Shown here: piece after piece, positions 8,847 through 18,239 of the stretch | Position numbering within the stretch: the stretch's first letter is position 1 | How the letters are laid out: each line of letters opens with the position of its first letter | Assembly (NCBI RefSeq): GCF_000430765.1 | Contig: NZ_AUMQ01000016.1 | Location: forward strand, 310,001 to 374,000 | Length of the DNA: 64,000 nt | From: Peribacillus kribbensis DSM 17871 | GTDB lineage: Bacteria; Bacillota; Bacilli; Bacillales; DSM-1321 | Direction of reading: 5' to 3' | The notes under the pieces: model-generated | What the model was told of the DNA's origin: nothing | What the model saw: the letters and a program-made list of their open reading frames with translations, nothing else | Databases searched by the model: none | Translations under genes and position numbers: made by a program

Positions 8847-9407
8847 TTATTTATCATGTGGAAAGTAATGATATGTTTCTAAACGGATTTTTGCCACGAG
8901 TTCATCTTTTTCATTTTGTATTTTTGTTTCCCAAGTTAGAAATGCTCCCCGTCCAACTTTTGTTTCTTTCGGAACACAAGAAAGCAATACATCTCCAACC
9001 CGGCAAAGTCGATCTCCGACTGTCATTGGTTTGATATAGTCAACCTCAACATTTGTTGCAAAGTAAAAGGGGGTTGGAGGTGCTAGATCAGTACTGACTA
9101 CCAGCAACGGAAGTTCGGTAACTGGAGTATTTCTTTCAGCACGGTTGAATACACCCATACCTGGTTCCCAGTAGGGAGGAATCAACCAAGTAAAGAGACT
9201 GCTATAAGGGGCAACAACATCGCTATAACCGTACTCATTTGCAGCAGCTTTATCATAGTGAAGGGGGCAATCGAACTCAAGTGGTTCCAAGAATTGGCGT
9301 ATTGAGCCACGTTCAACAGAGTCTGCCCCCCATTGCTTCCTTCCTTCATTGAAATTTAGCCCTATTGCATCTATCATTGGTTGCCACTCTTTTTTCCAAT
9401 CTTCCAT
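8847..9407 (-). CDS. FAS1-like dehydratase (MaoC N-terminal type)
   Basis: 186 residues with the N-terminal MaoC-dehydratase fold. VERGSIRQFLEPLEFDCPLH and the later ATNVEVDYIKPMTVGDRL are typical. The Asp/His catalytic pair of the sister protein is not obvious, so this is probably the structural partner in a two-subunit hydratase. It is cotranscribed with the acyl-CoA ligase upstream and the catalytic MaoC gene downstream. Similar pairs accompany HyuA/HyuB-type genes in other bacteria, but their exact reaction is not settled. Confidence 0.78.
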   Translation of the reverse strand: MEDWKKEWQPMIDAIGLNFNEGRKQWGADSVERGSIRQFLEPLEFDCPLHYDKAAANEYGYSDVVAPYSSLFTWLIPPYWEPGMGVFNRAERNTPVTELPLLVVSTDLAPPTPFYFATNVEVDYIKPMTVGDRLCRVGDVLLSCVPKETKVGRGAFLTWETKIQNEKDELVAKIRLETYHYFPHDK

Positions 9408-9473
9408 TTCCTCTAACCCTTTCTGTGTTTACTTCCTTTCATAGATCCGACCTGCTGTGCTGCTTCTACTAAA

Positions 9474-11093
9474 TTAGCTTGTAATAGAACTAGATTGGTT
9501 GGCAATTTCCCTTAATAAATTCTTGTTATATTTTCCGTTTGCGTTCTTAGGAATTTCTTCTACGAACATAAATTGGTCTGGTAACCACCATTTGGGAAAC
9601 TTTGGTGTGAGCCACTCAATGAGTGCTTCTTCTACATTAGTTGTCCCGGTTTGATTATTTTTCAACAAAATACAAGCCACTGGGCGTTCTAACCACTTTT
9701 CATGATTGACTGCAACAACACAAGCCTCTAAAACATCTGGGTGGGCCATGAGTTCATTCTCCAATTGGACGGAAGATATCCATTCTCCGCCACTCTTAAT
9801 TACGTCTTTGTCCCGATCAACAATGCGTATTGACCCTTCTTTGTTTATAGTTGCAATATCCCCACTCTTCCACCATCCATCAACAAAACTCGAGTTTGAT
9901 CGATTGTCATTATAATACTCGCTTGCAATCCATGGACCACGGACCAAAATTTCTCCCATATGTTCATCATCCCAGGGGACTTCTTTTCCCAATTCATCTA
10001 CAACCTTCATTTCTAAGCCTGGTAAAAGCATTCCTTGTCTGGATCTAATCTCATTCTTTTCGTCATCACTTACTCTCAATTGATCTCGCCTAATATGCAA
10101 AAATGTTACAATTGGAGAAGTTTCTGTTGCTCCAAATCCTTGTACAACAGGCACTCCATATTTTTTGAAATACTCATCGATTAAGGCTTTTGGTACAGCT
10201 TGTCCCCCCAACATAAGTTGACGCAAACTTGATATATTATATTTTTTTTCTTCTAGTATGGTCAGCATGTCAATTCCTAGTGTCACCGCACCAGCTGAAA
10301 ACGTAACTTTCTCAGAGTCAATTAACTGCAAAAGGTCTTCTGCTTTTGGACGTGTACCAGGTAGTATTAATTTTGCGCCGGTTGCAATAGCAGCGTAAGG
10401 GATGCCCCAAGCACATACATGGAACATGGGAACAATGGGTAAAATATGATCATGTTCAGAAATTCCCATTACATCTCTAAAGCATAAAGCGGATGCATGG
10501 AGGTATATACTTCTGTGACTATAAACAACCCCTTTAGGAAGTCCTGTTGTTGCAGAGGTATAACACATAGAGGCTGGTAGATTCTCATCGACTTCCTCAA
10601 AACAGTAAGTAGAGTGCGTACTGGATAGGAGCTGTTCATAACTATATACCGGAGAAAGACTGGTCTCAGGTACAGTGTAATCCAATACTATATACGCTTT
10701 GACTTTAGGGAGTTGGTGAGCTATTGATTCCATGATTGGTACTAAATCTTTATCTAAAAACACAATGGCATCTTCAGCATGGCTTATGGAATAAGCGATT
10801 TCTTTTGCACCATACCGGATATTTACGGTATGTAATATCGCGCCATAACATGGAATTCCGAAATATAACTCAAGATGTCTATGGTTATTCCATGCGAAAG
10901 AAGCAATTTTATCCCCTTTTTTTATACCTAACAATTTTAAAACATTCGCTAGTTTCTGTACCCGTTTATAGTATTGGGAATAATTATATCGAAACAACGA
11001 ACCATCTGGTTCTCTTGATATCATTTCGTTATCAGGAAAATACCGTGCAGATCTGTCTAACAATGTTTTTAAATTTAATTGAAAGGAATTCAT
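9474..11093 (-). CDS. Acyl-CoA ligase (AMP-dependent synthetase)
   Basis: 539 residues of the ANL superfamily. Motifs include YTSATTGLPKGVVYSH (P-loop A3, about 177-192), QGFGATETSP, then the hinge region SGDIATINKEGSIRIVDRDKD and the C-terminal NANGKYNK with the catalytic Lys. Length and features match medium/long-chain acyl-CoA ligases (AlkK-like). In this island it probably activates the acid made by the carboxylase to its CoA ester; acetoacetate is a candidate but unproven. It follows the hyuB gene by about 80 bp and precedes the two MaoC genes. Confidence 0.88.
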   Translation of the reverse strand: MNSFQLNLKTLLDRSARYFPDNEMISREPDGSLFRYNYSQYYKRVQKLANVLKLLGIKKGDKIASFAWNNHRHLELYFGIPCYGAILHTVNIRYGAKEIAYSISHAEDAIVFLDKDLVPIMESIAHQLPKVKAYIVLDYTVPETSLSPVYSYEQLLSSTHSTYCFEEVDENLPASMCYTSATTGLPKGVVYSHRSIYLHASALCFRDVMGISEHDHILPIVPMFHVCAWGIPYAAIATGAKLILPGTRPKAEDLLQLIDSEKVTFSAGAVTLGIDMLTILEEKKYNISSLRQLMLGGQAVPKALIDEYFKKYGVPVVQGFGATETSPIVTFLHIRRDQLRVSDDEKNEIRSRQGMLLPGLEMKVVDELGKEVPWDDEHMGEILVRGPWIASEYYNDNRSNSSFVDGWWKSGDIATINKEGSIRIVDRDKDVIKSGGEWISSVQLENELMAHPDVLEACVVAVNHEKWLERPVACILLKNNQTGTTNVEEALIEWLTPKFPKWWLPDQFMFVEEIPKNANGKYNKNLLREIANQSSSITS

Positions 11094-11172
11094 TTGGTCC
11101 CTCCGTTCTGCACTAATAATAGTCCTAGCTCCCCTGTCTATTCAGGAAAGCTAGTCTATATTTACTGTTTGC

Positions 11173-13482
11173 CTAAAGAGTAATTTCAAATTCTCTGGAA
11201 TGATCATCTTGAGGACGTTTGATTTCTGTCGCTAGCCTAGTTGCACAAGTCGGGCAGAAAAATTGAAAGAAAGAGAGGGATTGGTCTACATATCTATCGA
11301 TTTCAACAAAATGTTTACCCGCTTCCTGAATCGTCCCCTCATAAATTAAGCTGCCTCGCTTAAAGTCTTGACTGCCATTCGAAATAACTTCCCCACAACA
11401 ACTACAGTGTACATTGGTGATTTCACGGCTGTTTTTATGAACAAACATGTAATCTCCTATCTGTATTGCATCATTAGGTATATTAATATTTTTAGATAAG
11501 AGGTCCTCCAAATTATCCGGAGCACTTGCTTGGCATTGTTTAAAACGGTTCTTCCGTATTTCAAGACGTTTGATTTTTGTAGCTTCCTCATCTACATATC
11601 CTGCTGATGTCAATTTAACACCGTATGTCAGTTCGGCCGCTTCTTCAGAGATAATTCTGTCAGTCACATCCTTAAGTACCAAATCTGGGTCTCGATCAAG
11701 TTCATCTCCATAGCCCGGACTCGATCCCCAATTCCATTCCACTATATCTGTGTCAGATAGATCGATTGGCATCCCCTTACCATTAGTAAGCGTTTCCTGG
11801 CCTTGGATTTCCTCTGTTGATGCTGGCATTTTCCCTTGACTGAATAATGAATTTATATTGGAATTTTTAATTATTCGAGTATCTCCACGGCTGCCGGGCA
11901 ACCCTCCCTGTAAACCTACAGTTTTTGGTACCCCTTCCGAAGAGTGTGTACCCAAAGTTACTTGCCCCTTGTACGGAATATAAGCTAATATCCCTCCATT
12001 ACCTCCTCGAAAACGCCCTGATCCTGCTGAATCTTGGTGTTCGTTCCGATAGAGGTATAGTATAGGCCAATCTCTCTCACAAGCTTCTATATTCGGACCC
12101 TTGCCTTCAGGAACCCACCAAAGACCATTGGCAAATGAACCATCCCTATCAAGGGTTGCACCTGTTGTACCAATCATATGCTCTAGCATTGGCCCAACGT
12201 AATAATCCCCCCGTTGGTTTACTCCATAATGTATATTGATATGCCACTGAGCAGGAGTAGGGCCAAGTGCCATCTTTCTAAGTTTAGGGTCCATGGAAGA
12301 CATAATCATTTTACTGATGACCGAATTGGCCATCGAGATCGCTAGTTCATTCGAATAGATCCCTGCAGGGCTAACGGCTGCCCCATAATCCGGACAGGTA
12401 AGTGTTCCTGGAGTAGGTTCAAATTTCAGGTGGGGAATCGCCCCACCGATTGCACCCATTTGGTCCGGAAGCAATATGACATTAAGCGCTGATAAAATGG
12501 TACCTCTCCAACCGCAAAACGGAGCGTTGATAGCACCTACCTGAGGATCTGTTCCTTTATTTTTAAAAATCAACGTGCCTCCTTTTTTGGTGACAGAAAG
12601 TTCAACTTTATAAACTCCTCTATCCCCTGTGAGTGCAACCTCCTGATAAACTCTTTCACTCCAAGTACCATCGGGGATAGATTTCATAAAATCCATAAAA
12701 GCAGCTTCACTTGCAGTCATCATTTTCCGCATAGCGCCTTTTACTTTCATCGGACCATACTTCTTTAACATTTCTACGATACGGACTTGTGATGCATGGC
12801 ACCCTGCTATAGCGGCTCTTAAATCGAGTGCAAGATTATTTGGTGTTCTAGAAGCCCTTAAATAAATCGCTTCTAATTCCGGGTCTATTTTCCCTTCTTT
12901 AACGATCTTCATGGGGGGAAAGCTAGGGGGATCCGAAAAAACATCCGGCGCATTCTGGCAAAAGCTCCCTGGCATTATTCCCCCAATATCGTTTTGGTGC
13001 ATCACATTTGATACCCAGCAAAAAATCTTACCTTCCCACACTACAGGCGCACATACTCCTACATCAGGCTGGTGGGGAGCGCCGATCCAAGGATCATTCT
13101 GTAAAAACATATCACCTTCATTGATACCTTGTTCTCCGCGATGCTCCAATACATACTGAATACTTAAATCCATGGCACCCGAAAAGTACTGAAGGTATGG
13201 ACCGAACAGGATAATATCTCCTTCTTCTGTATGAAGGCTAGTTTGAAAATCCCTTGTTTCTAGAGTAATTGGGGAGACTGCCAAGTTTTCTATGACCTTT
13301 CCATGTTCTTGGTTTACACCCCATAAGCTATGTCGAATAACTTCAAAAGTAATCGGGTCAATTTCTTCCTCATACTCTTTGTGTAATCTGACATTTGGAG
13401 AAATATTAAGAGGTTTAAACGGTATATATGCATGTTCTTTACCATTCCAGAAATCCTTTAATTCAGCCAGAGTTTTATCCAT
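11173..13482 (-). CDS. HyuB / acetone-carboxylase-like alpha subunit with C-terminal gamma-type zinc domain
   Basis: 769 residues. Residues about 35-600 are a hydantoinase-B/acetone carboxylase alpha domain (DPITFEVIRHSLWGVNQEHG, HTEEGDIILFGP, QNDPWIGAPHQPDVGV, GSGRFRGGNGG). The C-terminal ~80 residues carry Cys693, Cys695, Cys696 and Cys743, Cys746 in the order CSCCG...K...FFCPTC...TEIKRP, matching the pattern of the separate acetone-carboxylase gamma subunit. No stand-alone gamma gene is nearby. With the HyuA subunit it would carboxylate a ketone using ATP. It follows hyuA by 29 bp, so the two are cotranslated. Other HyuA/B substrates (hydantoins, oxoproline, aromatic ketones) remain possible. 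Confidence 0.85.
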   Translation of the reverse strand: MDKTLAELKDFWNGKEHAYIPFKPLNISPNVRLHKEYEEEIDPITFEVIRHSLWGVNQEHGKVIENLAVSPITLETRDFQTSLHTEEGDIILFGPYLQYFSGAMDLSIQYVLEHRGEQGINEGDMFLQNDPWIGAPHQPDVGVCAPVVWEGKIFCWVSNVMHQNDIGGIMPGSFCQNAPDVFSDPPSFPPMKIVKEGKIDPELEAIYLRASRTPNNLALDLRAAIAGCHASQVRIVEMLKKYGPMKVKGAMRKMMTASEAAFMDFMKSIPDGTWSERVYQEVALTGDRGVYKVELSVTKKGGTLIFKNKGTDPQVGAINAPFCGWRGTILSALNVILLPDQMGAIGGAIPHLKFEPTPGTLTCPDYGAAVSPAGIYSNELAISMANSVISKMIMSSMDPKLRKMALGPTPAQWHINIHYGVNQRGDYYVGPMLEHMIGTTGATLDRDGSFANGLWWVPEGKGPNIEACERDWPILYLYRNEHQDSAGSGRFRGGNGGILAYIPYKGQVTLGTHSSEGVPKTVGLQGGLPGSRGDTRIIKNSNINSLFSQGKMPASTEEIQGQETLTNGKGMPIDLSDTDIVEWNWGSSPGYGDELDRDPDLVLKDVTDRIISEEAAELTYGVKLTSAGYVDEEATKIKRLEIRKNRFKQCQASAPDNLEDLLSKNINIPNDAIQIGDYMFVHKNSREITNVHCSCCGEVISNGSQDFKRGSLIYEGTIQEAGKHFVEIDRYVDQSLSFFQFFCPTCATRLATEIKRPQDDHSREFEITL

Positions 13483-13511
13483 ACTTTAGTTCCCCTTTCT
13501 ACTATTTCTTC

Positions 13512-15680
13512 TTAAACAGATTCTTTAAGGCTAGAAACAAGTTCATTTGACTTATTTTCTTTTTCTCCTAAACTTAATATGAAATCGCCACGTTCAGTTT
13601 TTTGTACTTGCTGACCGCTATCAATAACAATTGATGTGCCCGGTAGATCGATAACAGCCGGTCCTTCTACTATATTGCCACCTAATAACTTTGAACCATT
13701 ATAAATTTGGGCTTTCACTGGAGATGTTCCTCCCAAATACACTAATCTTTCTGGTTTCTTCGATTCAGCTGGAGGACTCACATGTGAAATCGCTTCCATT
13801 TTTCTATTCGGTTTCCACACGCGTACCACAGGTTCTGATCGAATAGATTCTATTTCCAATTGCGCCCCCGGAAGAATGGATGCAGAGCCATATCGCTCCT
13901 TATACATAGATGTAAAGTCGTTTACAACCTTTTTTATGGTTTCGTCATTCAAAGTTTCAGCAGATAATGGAACTTCCAAGGAATGCTTTTGCCAATTAAA
14001 ACGCATCCGAACATACCGTTTAAATTCAATATTTGTATCTTCTCCTACTTCTTTATAAACTAAATCTTTAGATTTGTTCTCTATTTCCACAAAAAGAGTT
14101 TCTAATTCTTCTGCATCAAACGGAGAAAGGAGTACGACCTCTTTTTCAGTCTCGTAACGAATGTCACTAATTGATATTCCAAATGCAGACCATACTGAAG
14201 ATATTTCACCCGGGATAATGACCGTGCTAATACCTAGGTCTTCTGCATAGGATGCCGCATGCACTGGACCAGCTCCACCGTACGAAACAACAACAAAGTC
14301 TCGAGGATCTAATCCATGCCCTATTACTTCGTTTTCAATGAGATTAGCCATTTTTGCATTTGCAACGTCTACAATTCCTTGTGCAGCTTCAATTGTACTT
14401 ATTCCAAGTTTTGCTGCGAGTTTAGAGATTGCTTTCTCAGCCAACTCCTTATTCAGATGTAGCCCACGGCCTGAACCGGTGCCAAACACAGTCTCAGGAT
14501 CGATATATCCAAGTAGTAAATCAGCATCTGTGACAGTCGGTTCTTCTCCGCCCAATCCATAACAAGCCGGACCAGGATTAGCTTTAGCGCTTTGAGGGCC
14601 AACGCGGAGCCCACCACTATAGGAATCAACCCATGCTATACTTCCTCCACCAGCACCAATGGATTGAATTTGTACATTGGGGGCATTATAGAAAAATTTA
14701 TCAACTATGGCCTGTTCAGAAGTCAATGGGTCTCCATTGACAATCAAGCCCACATCGAAAGTGGTTCCACCCATATCAGTACCAATGATGTTTTTGTATC
14801 CTAATTCCTCTGCCAAGCTTTCGCATCCCATAATTCCCCCGACTGGTCCCGAACCGATGGTCAATACAGGAGCTTGACGGCTGCGGATAGCTGGGAACAT
14901 GCCGCCATGACACTGCATGATAAGGAAAGATGCTTCAGATCCTCTTGAACGTATTCCTTTTTGGATCTTTTCAAGGTATTTGCTCGTTGTCGGTCCTACA
15001 TAGGCGTTAATTACTGCAGCAATGGTTCGTTCATATTCTCCAAGTGTTTGGGAGACTTCATGTCCACAAGTAATAAATAAATCTGGAGCCATTTCTTGAA
15101 TAATTTCTTTTGCTCTTAATTCATGTGAAGGATTTTTAATACTCCAGAGAAATGATATTGAAACCGCTTCCATTTTTGAATTTATTAAATCTTGCACAGC
15201 TTCCCGAATCTCTTGTTCATTGAGTTCTACTACAACATCGCCATTACAGTCTATTCGCTCTGCAATGCCTTTTATTAATTGACGACTTACTAGTGGGTCT
15301 GGCTTGGGTATCTCCACGACTTTTAAAATATTCTCAGGTGATTCTCCTGCTACACGCCCTAAACCTCTCATCATAATAATCGTATCTTCATGTCCCTTTG
15401 TGGTGATTAACCCTACTCTGGATCCATTTCTTTCTGCAACAATATTAGTTGCTATAGTAGAACCATGTGAAATCCTGGACAACCTTTCAAATACCTCTTG
15501 TGTAGACAGCCCCATTTGTTCCCCCGCAGCTTCTATACTATTAAAAAAACCCGATTCAAATCCATCGTTATAGGAGGTGAGTGCTTTACCGTATACTACA
15601 TTTCCATCTAAATCAAGTAATACACAATCAGTGAATGTGCCACCAATATCTACACCACAAACGAGTTCAGATTTTGTCAT
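13512..15680 (-). CDS. HyuA / acetone-carboxylase-like beta subunit (ATP-binding)
   Basis: 722 residues from ATG 15678-15680, preceded by GAGGGG. The longer open frame adds 21 unsupported residues. The actin/hexokinase-type ATP site is seen as VCGVDIGGTFTDCVLLD near the N-terminus, GTDMGGTTFDVGLI and VSYGGAGPVHAASYAEDLG. Family members phosphorylate the carbonyl substrate or bicarbonate for the partner subunit. It is first in the unit hyuA-hyuB-ligase-MaoC-MaoC. A carboxylase role is inferred from the gamma-like domain on hyuB and the downstream CoA ligase and thiolase. Confidence 0.87.
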   Translation of the reverse strand: MTKSELVCGVDIGGTFTDCVLLDLDGNVVYGKALTSYNDGFESGFFNSIEAAGEQMGLSTQEVFERLSRISHGSTIATNIVAERNGSRVGLITTKGHEDTIIMMRGLGRVAGESPENILKVVEIPKPDPLVSRQLIKGIAERIDCNGDVVVELNEQEIREAVQDLINSKMEAVSISFLWSIKNPSHELRAKEIIQEMAPDLFITCGHEVSQTLGEYERTIAAVINAYVGPTTSKYLEKIQKGIRSRGSEASFLIMQCHGGMFPAIRSRQAPVLTIGSGPVGGIMGCESLAEELGYKNIIGTDMGGTTFDVGLIVNGDPLTSEQAIVDKFFYNAPNVQIQSIGAGGGSIAWVDSYSGGLRVGPQSAKANPGPACYGLGGEEPTVTDADLLLGYIDPETVFGTGSGRGLHLNKELAEKAISKLAAKLGISTIEAAQGIVDVANAKMANLIENEVIGHGLDPRDFVVVSYGGAGPVHAASYAEDLGISTVIIPGEISSVWSAFGISISDIRYETEKEVVLLSPFDAEELETLFVEIENKSKDLVYKEVGEDTNIEFKRYVRMRFNWQKHSLEVPLSAETLNDETIKKVVNDFTSMYKERYGSASILPGAQLEIESIRSEPVVRVWKPNRKMEAISHVSPPAESKKPERLVYLGGTSPVKAQIYNGSKLLGGNIVEGPAVIDLPGTSIVIDSGQQVQKTERGDFILSLGEKENKSNELVSSLKESV

Positions 15681-16533
15681 GCTTCTGTTTCCCCTCTTTC
15701 TTTGAATTATTGAGACCTTCAATATAGAACTAAAAGACAACATTCAATATTTTTTGTGTGCAGGAAAAATGATTAAACGAAACAAATTATTTAATCTTAA
15801 ACACCTCCATATAGTCTAAATTTTGCGAATTTTTAGTTTTCAATTCAAGTATATTCATAGTATTTATAAAGGTAAAGTTAACAATTTCTACATTAATGTT
15901 AGTAGTACTTACATTAATAATTTAACAAACGCTAATAGCCGCTGTTGCCAGCCCCATCAAGACTGCAACAATAAAACAATTCTCTTACATTCCCGCGCAC
16001 ACATTAGCTACCATGTAAGCATTGACGAGGATACTTTTTAGTAGAATTGTGCCTAGCAATTTTCCTCAAAGAAGGCAATTTCGTTAAGTCTAATGTAACT
16101 GAAAAAAGATTGGAGAGTTCACAGCAATTATCACATACATAGAAGTCAGGCGAGCAAACATTATCTGGTTGCTCTAAAACTTGCTTTGGACAAAAAAGAC
16201 AAATGGAACAGGTAAAATTGATCAGGCTACTAACTTATGCAGAATAAATTAACGCACTCTAAAGAGCAGTCGGGAACATCTGGTTAACAGTACCCTATCC
16301 CGATGCATATGGGAAAGGTGGAAATTTTGTACTGTTTAATGAACCATATCGCATGCTTGTCTTGACTGGTGAACTTAAGCATGATGACATTGTCCTTCGT
16401 AAGATTTCATTTTATTCTTGCAACATAAGTTGTTTTAAACACCATTGATATTCCAGGGAGGTTATTTATAAAATAGATGATTTACACAATACAGATATAC
16501 AGTGGTAGGTCAACTAACCATCTTTTCAACTCA

Positions 16534-16555
16534 TTTAATCAATCGATTGATTAAA
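16534..16555. promoter_or_regulatory. Perfect 22-bp palindrome, TetR-type operator candidate
   Basis: The sequence is a perfect inverted repeat centred on TCGA with outer arms TTTAATC and GATTAAA. Symmetric sites of this size are typical of TetR-family dimers. No intact gene is adjacent, so it may be an orphan operator left after gene loss. Confidence 0.5.
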
Positions 16556-16683
16556 CATTAAGATATACATGTCACTATAACCTATCCCTTCTTCTTGATC
16601 GGAAAGTTAATTTTAAGCCAACTCAGCTGTTAAGTTGTAGTCTTTTAAGAGCCTATCAAAAGATAGGCTAATTTAAATTCTTT

Positions 16684-16766
16684 CTATAAAAGTTCATCTA
16701 GTATTCTACCGTTCTTATCTCTCCATTCAGCCCAACCATAAGCATAGCCAAGGAATTTAACTACGA
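16684..16766 (-). pseudogene. C-terminal fragment of an unidentified protein
   Basis: The minus strand reads VVVKFLGYAYGWAEWRDKNG then RILDELL and a stop. The W-x2-W/K-NG-x-L-D pattern recalls DUF4357-like C-termini. No upstream portion is present in frame. Confidence 0.3.
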
Positions 16767-17190
16767 CCCTAGCGCTGCGGCGCGTTCATTAGGAGCATAT
16801 TGCTGATACGGTAAATTACGGATACAATCATATAACTTTTGCAGCTGGGATTTGCGAAAGGATGTTTATGGGGAGTTTTCATTTCGATCTTCTTATGGGG
16901 TATAGCTATTTGTATACTTATATACTAGACCTATTTTATACATTCTAATATTTATTTAGGTAAGTAAGAAAAGAATCCACATTTCTAAAATTTAGAATCC
17001 CGATCTGTTTAAGAATAATACCTATCCATTATTTACATACTTTTCCGTTATTTTCTTATTACCCGTCCATTAAAGGTTGTCTTTCAGTACCTTTTTGTTA
17101 CAGTTCTACACCGATGACCGGTCAATGTGAATGGATCGATTGTTTCCTTTTGTAACAATTTTAAGAGTAAGATACCTTATTTCTCAACAA

Positions 17191-17223
17191 AAACCCTTAC
17201 AGGTAAAGGTAAGGGTTTTTTAG
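17191..17223 (+). terminator. Intrinsic terminator
   Basis: AAACCCTTAC (17191-17200) pairs with GTAAGGGTTT (17209-17218) and is followed by a T tract. The unit it once served is not intact. Confidence 0.7.
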
Positions 17224-17276
17224 TATGCTTTTACATGTAGTTTTAAGATTCATAATTTTAACTGTTGAAGATTCTA

Positions 17277-17381
17277 ATGGGAGATTCCATTATTAAACCT
17301 TTTTCTAAGGAGCGATTAGTTGGAGAAGCTAAAAAAGGACAAAGAACTATAGTGGTTGTCCACATAGGAAAAGAAACATAA
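17277..17381 (+). CDS. Possible 34-residue peptide, uncertain
   Basis: ATG opens MGDSIIKPFSKERLVGEAKK followed by GQRTIVVVHIGKET and TAA. The composition is protein-like, but there is no clear ribosome binding site and it could be a gene fragment. Family unknown. Confidence 0.2.
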   Translation: MGDSIIKPFSKERLVGEAKKGQRTIVVVHIGKET

Positions 17382-17390
17382 GATGGTGCG

Positions 17391-17431
17391 CAAATAAACG
17401 AACATTTGGATGAACAGTGTTCGTTTATTTG
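17391..17431 (-). terminator. Long hairpin after the lipoprotein gene
   Basis: Perfect 14-bp arms (17391-17404 and 17418-17431) flank a 13-nt loop just downstream of the stop of the lipoprotein gene. No strong T tract follows on the minus strand, so it may act as an mRNA 3'-end stabiliser as much as a terminator. Confidence 0.5.
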
Positions 17432-17456
17432 AGTTATAACTATGAACCTTAACCCA

Positions 17457-18221
17457 TTAAATCTTGATGTCGATCACAGCATTTTTCTTAAGCTCTTCTA
17501 CTTGCTTAGTAAGCTGTGCTTGTTGCTTCTGTTGCTGAAGCTGTTGCTTGATTTGAGGTTTCACTTCTTCAAGCTTTGGAAGCTCTTTCCCGCCAGCATT
17601 CCCCTGCTGGGCCATTTGATCATAGTAGGTTTGAATTTCTTTATCTGTAACTGCCTCCACCGGTATTTCTTTTTCAACGTACTTAGAGAATTTAATGCTT
17701 TCAGCCGATTTGCTCTTTAATGTCTCCATGTCTAAACCAGCTTGTTTCAGCGCTGCTTGAAAGGCCTTATCGTCTTTATATTGCTGTTTTGCATTTGTCA
17801 GTTTCTTTTCAACTTCTTCATTTGATGCTTTATACCCTTTTTTGTCAGCGTCTTGAAGAATTAGGGTTTGTCCCACCAAGTTATTGATGGTTTGTTCTTT
17901 AATTTGTTTCGCTGCATCTTTAGATGTGGGATCTTGACCCATTTGTTGCATCTGCATTTGTACAGAAGACAAGGCCATATTGTATTCACGGCCCATAAGC
18001 TGCTTATTATTTACAATGGCAACCGTTTCCTTATCCTCTACTTTTTGGTCCTCAAGTTTTTTCTGCGTTTCTTCTGCCTGATTCGCTTGGTTTTTCTGTT
18101 TTGTTTGAGATGACTGCTTTTGATCTTTAGCTTTGTCTTGTTGACCTGCATCTTCTGATCCACAAGCCGTCAAAGTGACTACAATTATTCCTGCAATAAG
18201 GGGGTATATTATTTTCTTCAT
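17457..18221 (-). CDS. SurA-N domain lipoprotein (PrsA-like, lacking the PPIase domain)
   Basis: 254 residues. The signal peptide ends in the lipobox LTAC (Cys20), so the protein should be diacylated and anchored on the outer face of the membrane. A Lys/Gln-rich linker (about 25-65) is followed by a SurA/PrsA N-terminal chaperone region (VAIVNNKQLMGREYNMALSS, INNLVGQTLILQDADKKGY, KEIQTYYDQM) and a Gln-rich coiled coil. The parvulin domain of true PrsA is absent, so it is probably a holdase for secreted proteins. GGAGC precedes the ATG. Monocistronic. Confidence 0.88.
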   Translation of the reverse strand: MKKIIYPLIAGIIVVTLTACGSEDAGQQDKAKDQKQSSQTKQKNQANQAEETQKKLEDQKVEDKETVAIVNNKQLMGREYNMALSSVQMQMQQMGQDPTSKDAAKQIKEQTINNLVGQTLILQDADKKGYKASNEEVEKKLTNAKQQYKDDKAFQAALKQAGLDMETLKSKSAESIKFSKYVEKEIPVEAVTDKEIQTYYDQMAQQGNAGGKELPKLEEVKPQIKQQLQQQKQQAQLTKQVEELKKNAVIDIKI

Positions 18222-18239
18222 CTCTAGCTCCTTTTGTTA

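Larger units (their letters stand above)
15744..17456. other. Gene-poor 1.7-kb stretch with relics
   Basis: No intact gene. It should hold the promoter of the carboxylase unit near 15.7-15.85 kb; GGAGGTG at about 15807-15813 on the minus strand leads only to a three-codon frame. One plus-strand frame at about 16275-16443 reads WLTVPYPDAYGKGGNFVLFN and on to a TGA, clearly protein-like but unassigned. Around 16845-16930 the frame GCLWGVFISIFLWGIAICIL looks like a small membrane segment. A terminator-like hairpin at 17191-17218 follows no intact gene. Confidence 0.5.

Noticed and set aside
17391-17431. LexA/SOS-box-like CGAAC...GTTCG in the long inverted repeat
   Set aside because: The half-sites are not spaced as in the Bacillus SOS box (CGAAC-N4-GTTCG), and the element lies downstream of a gene, not in a promoter.
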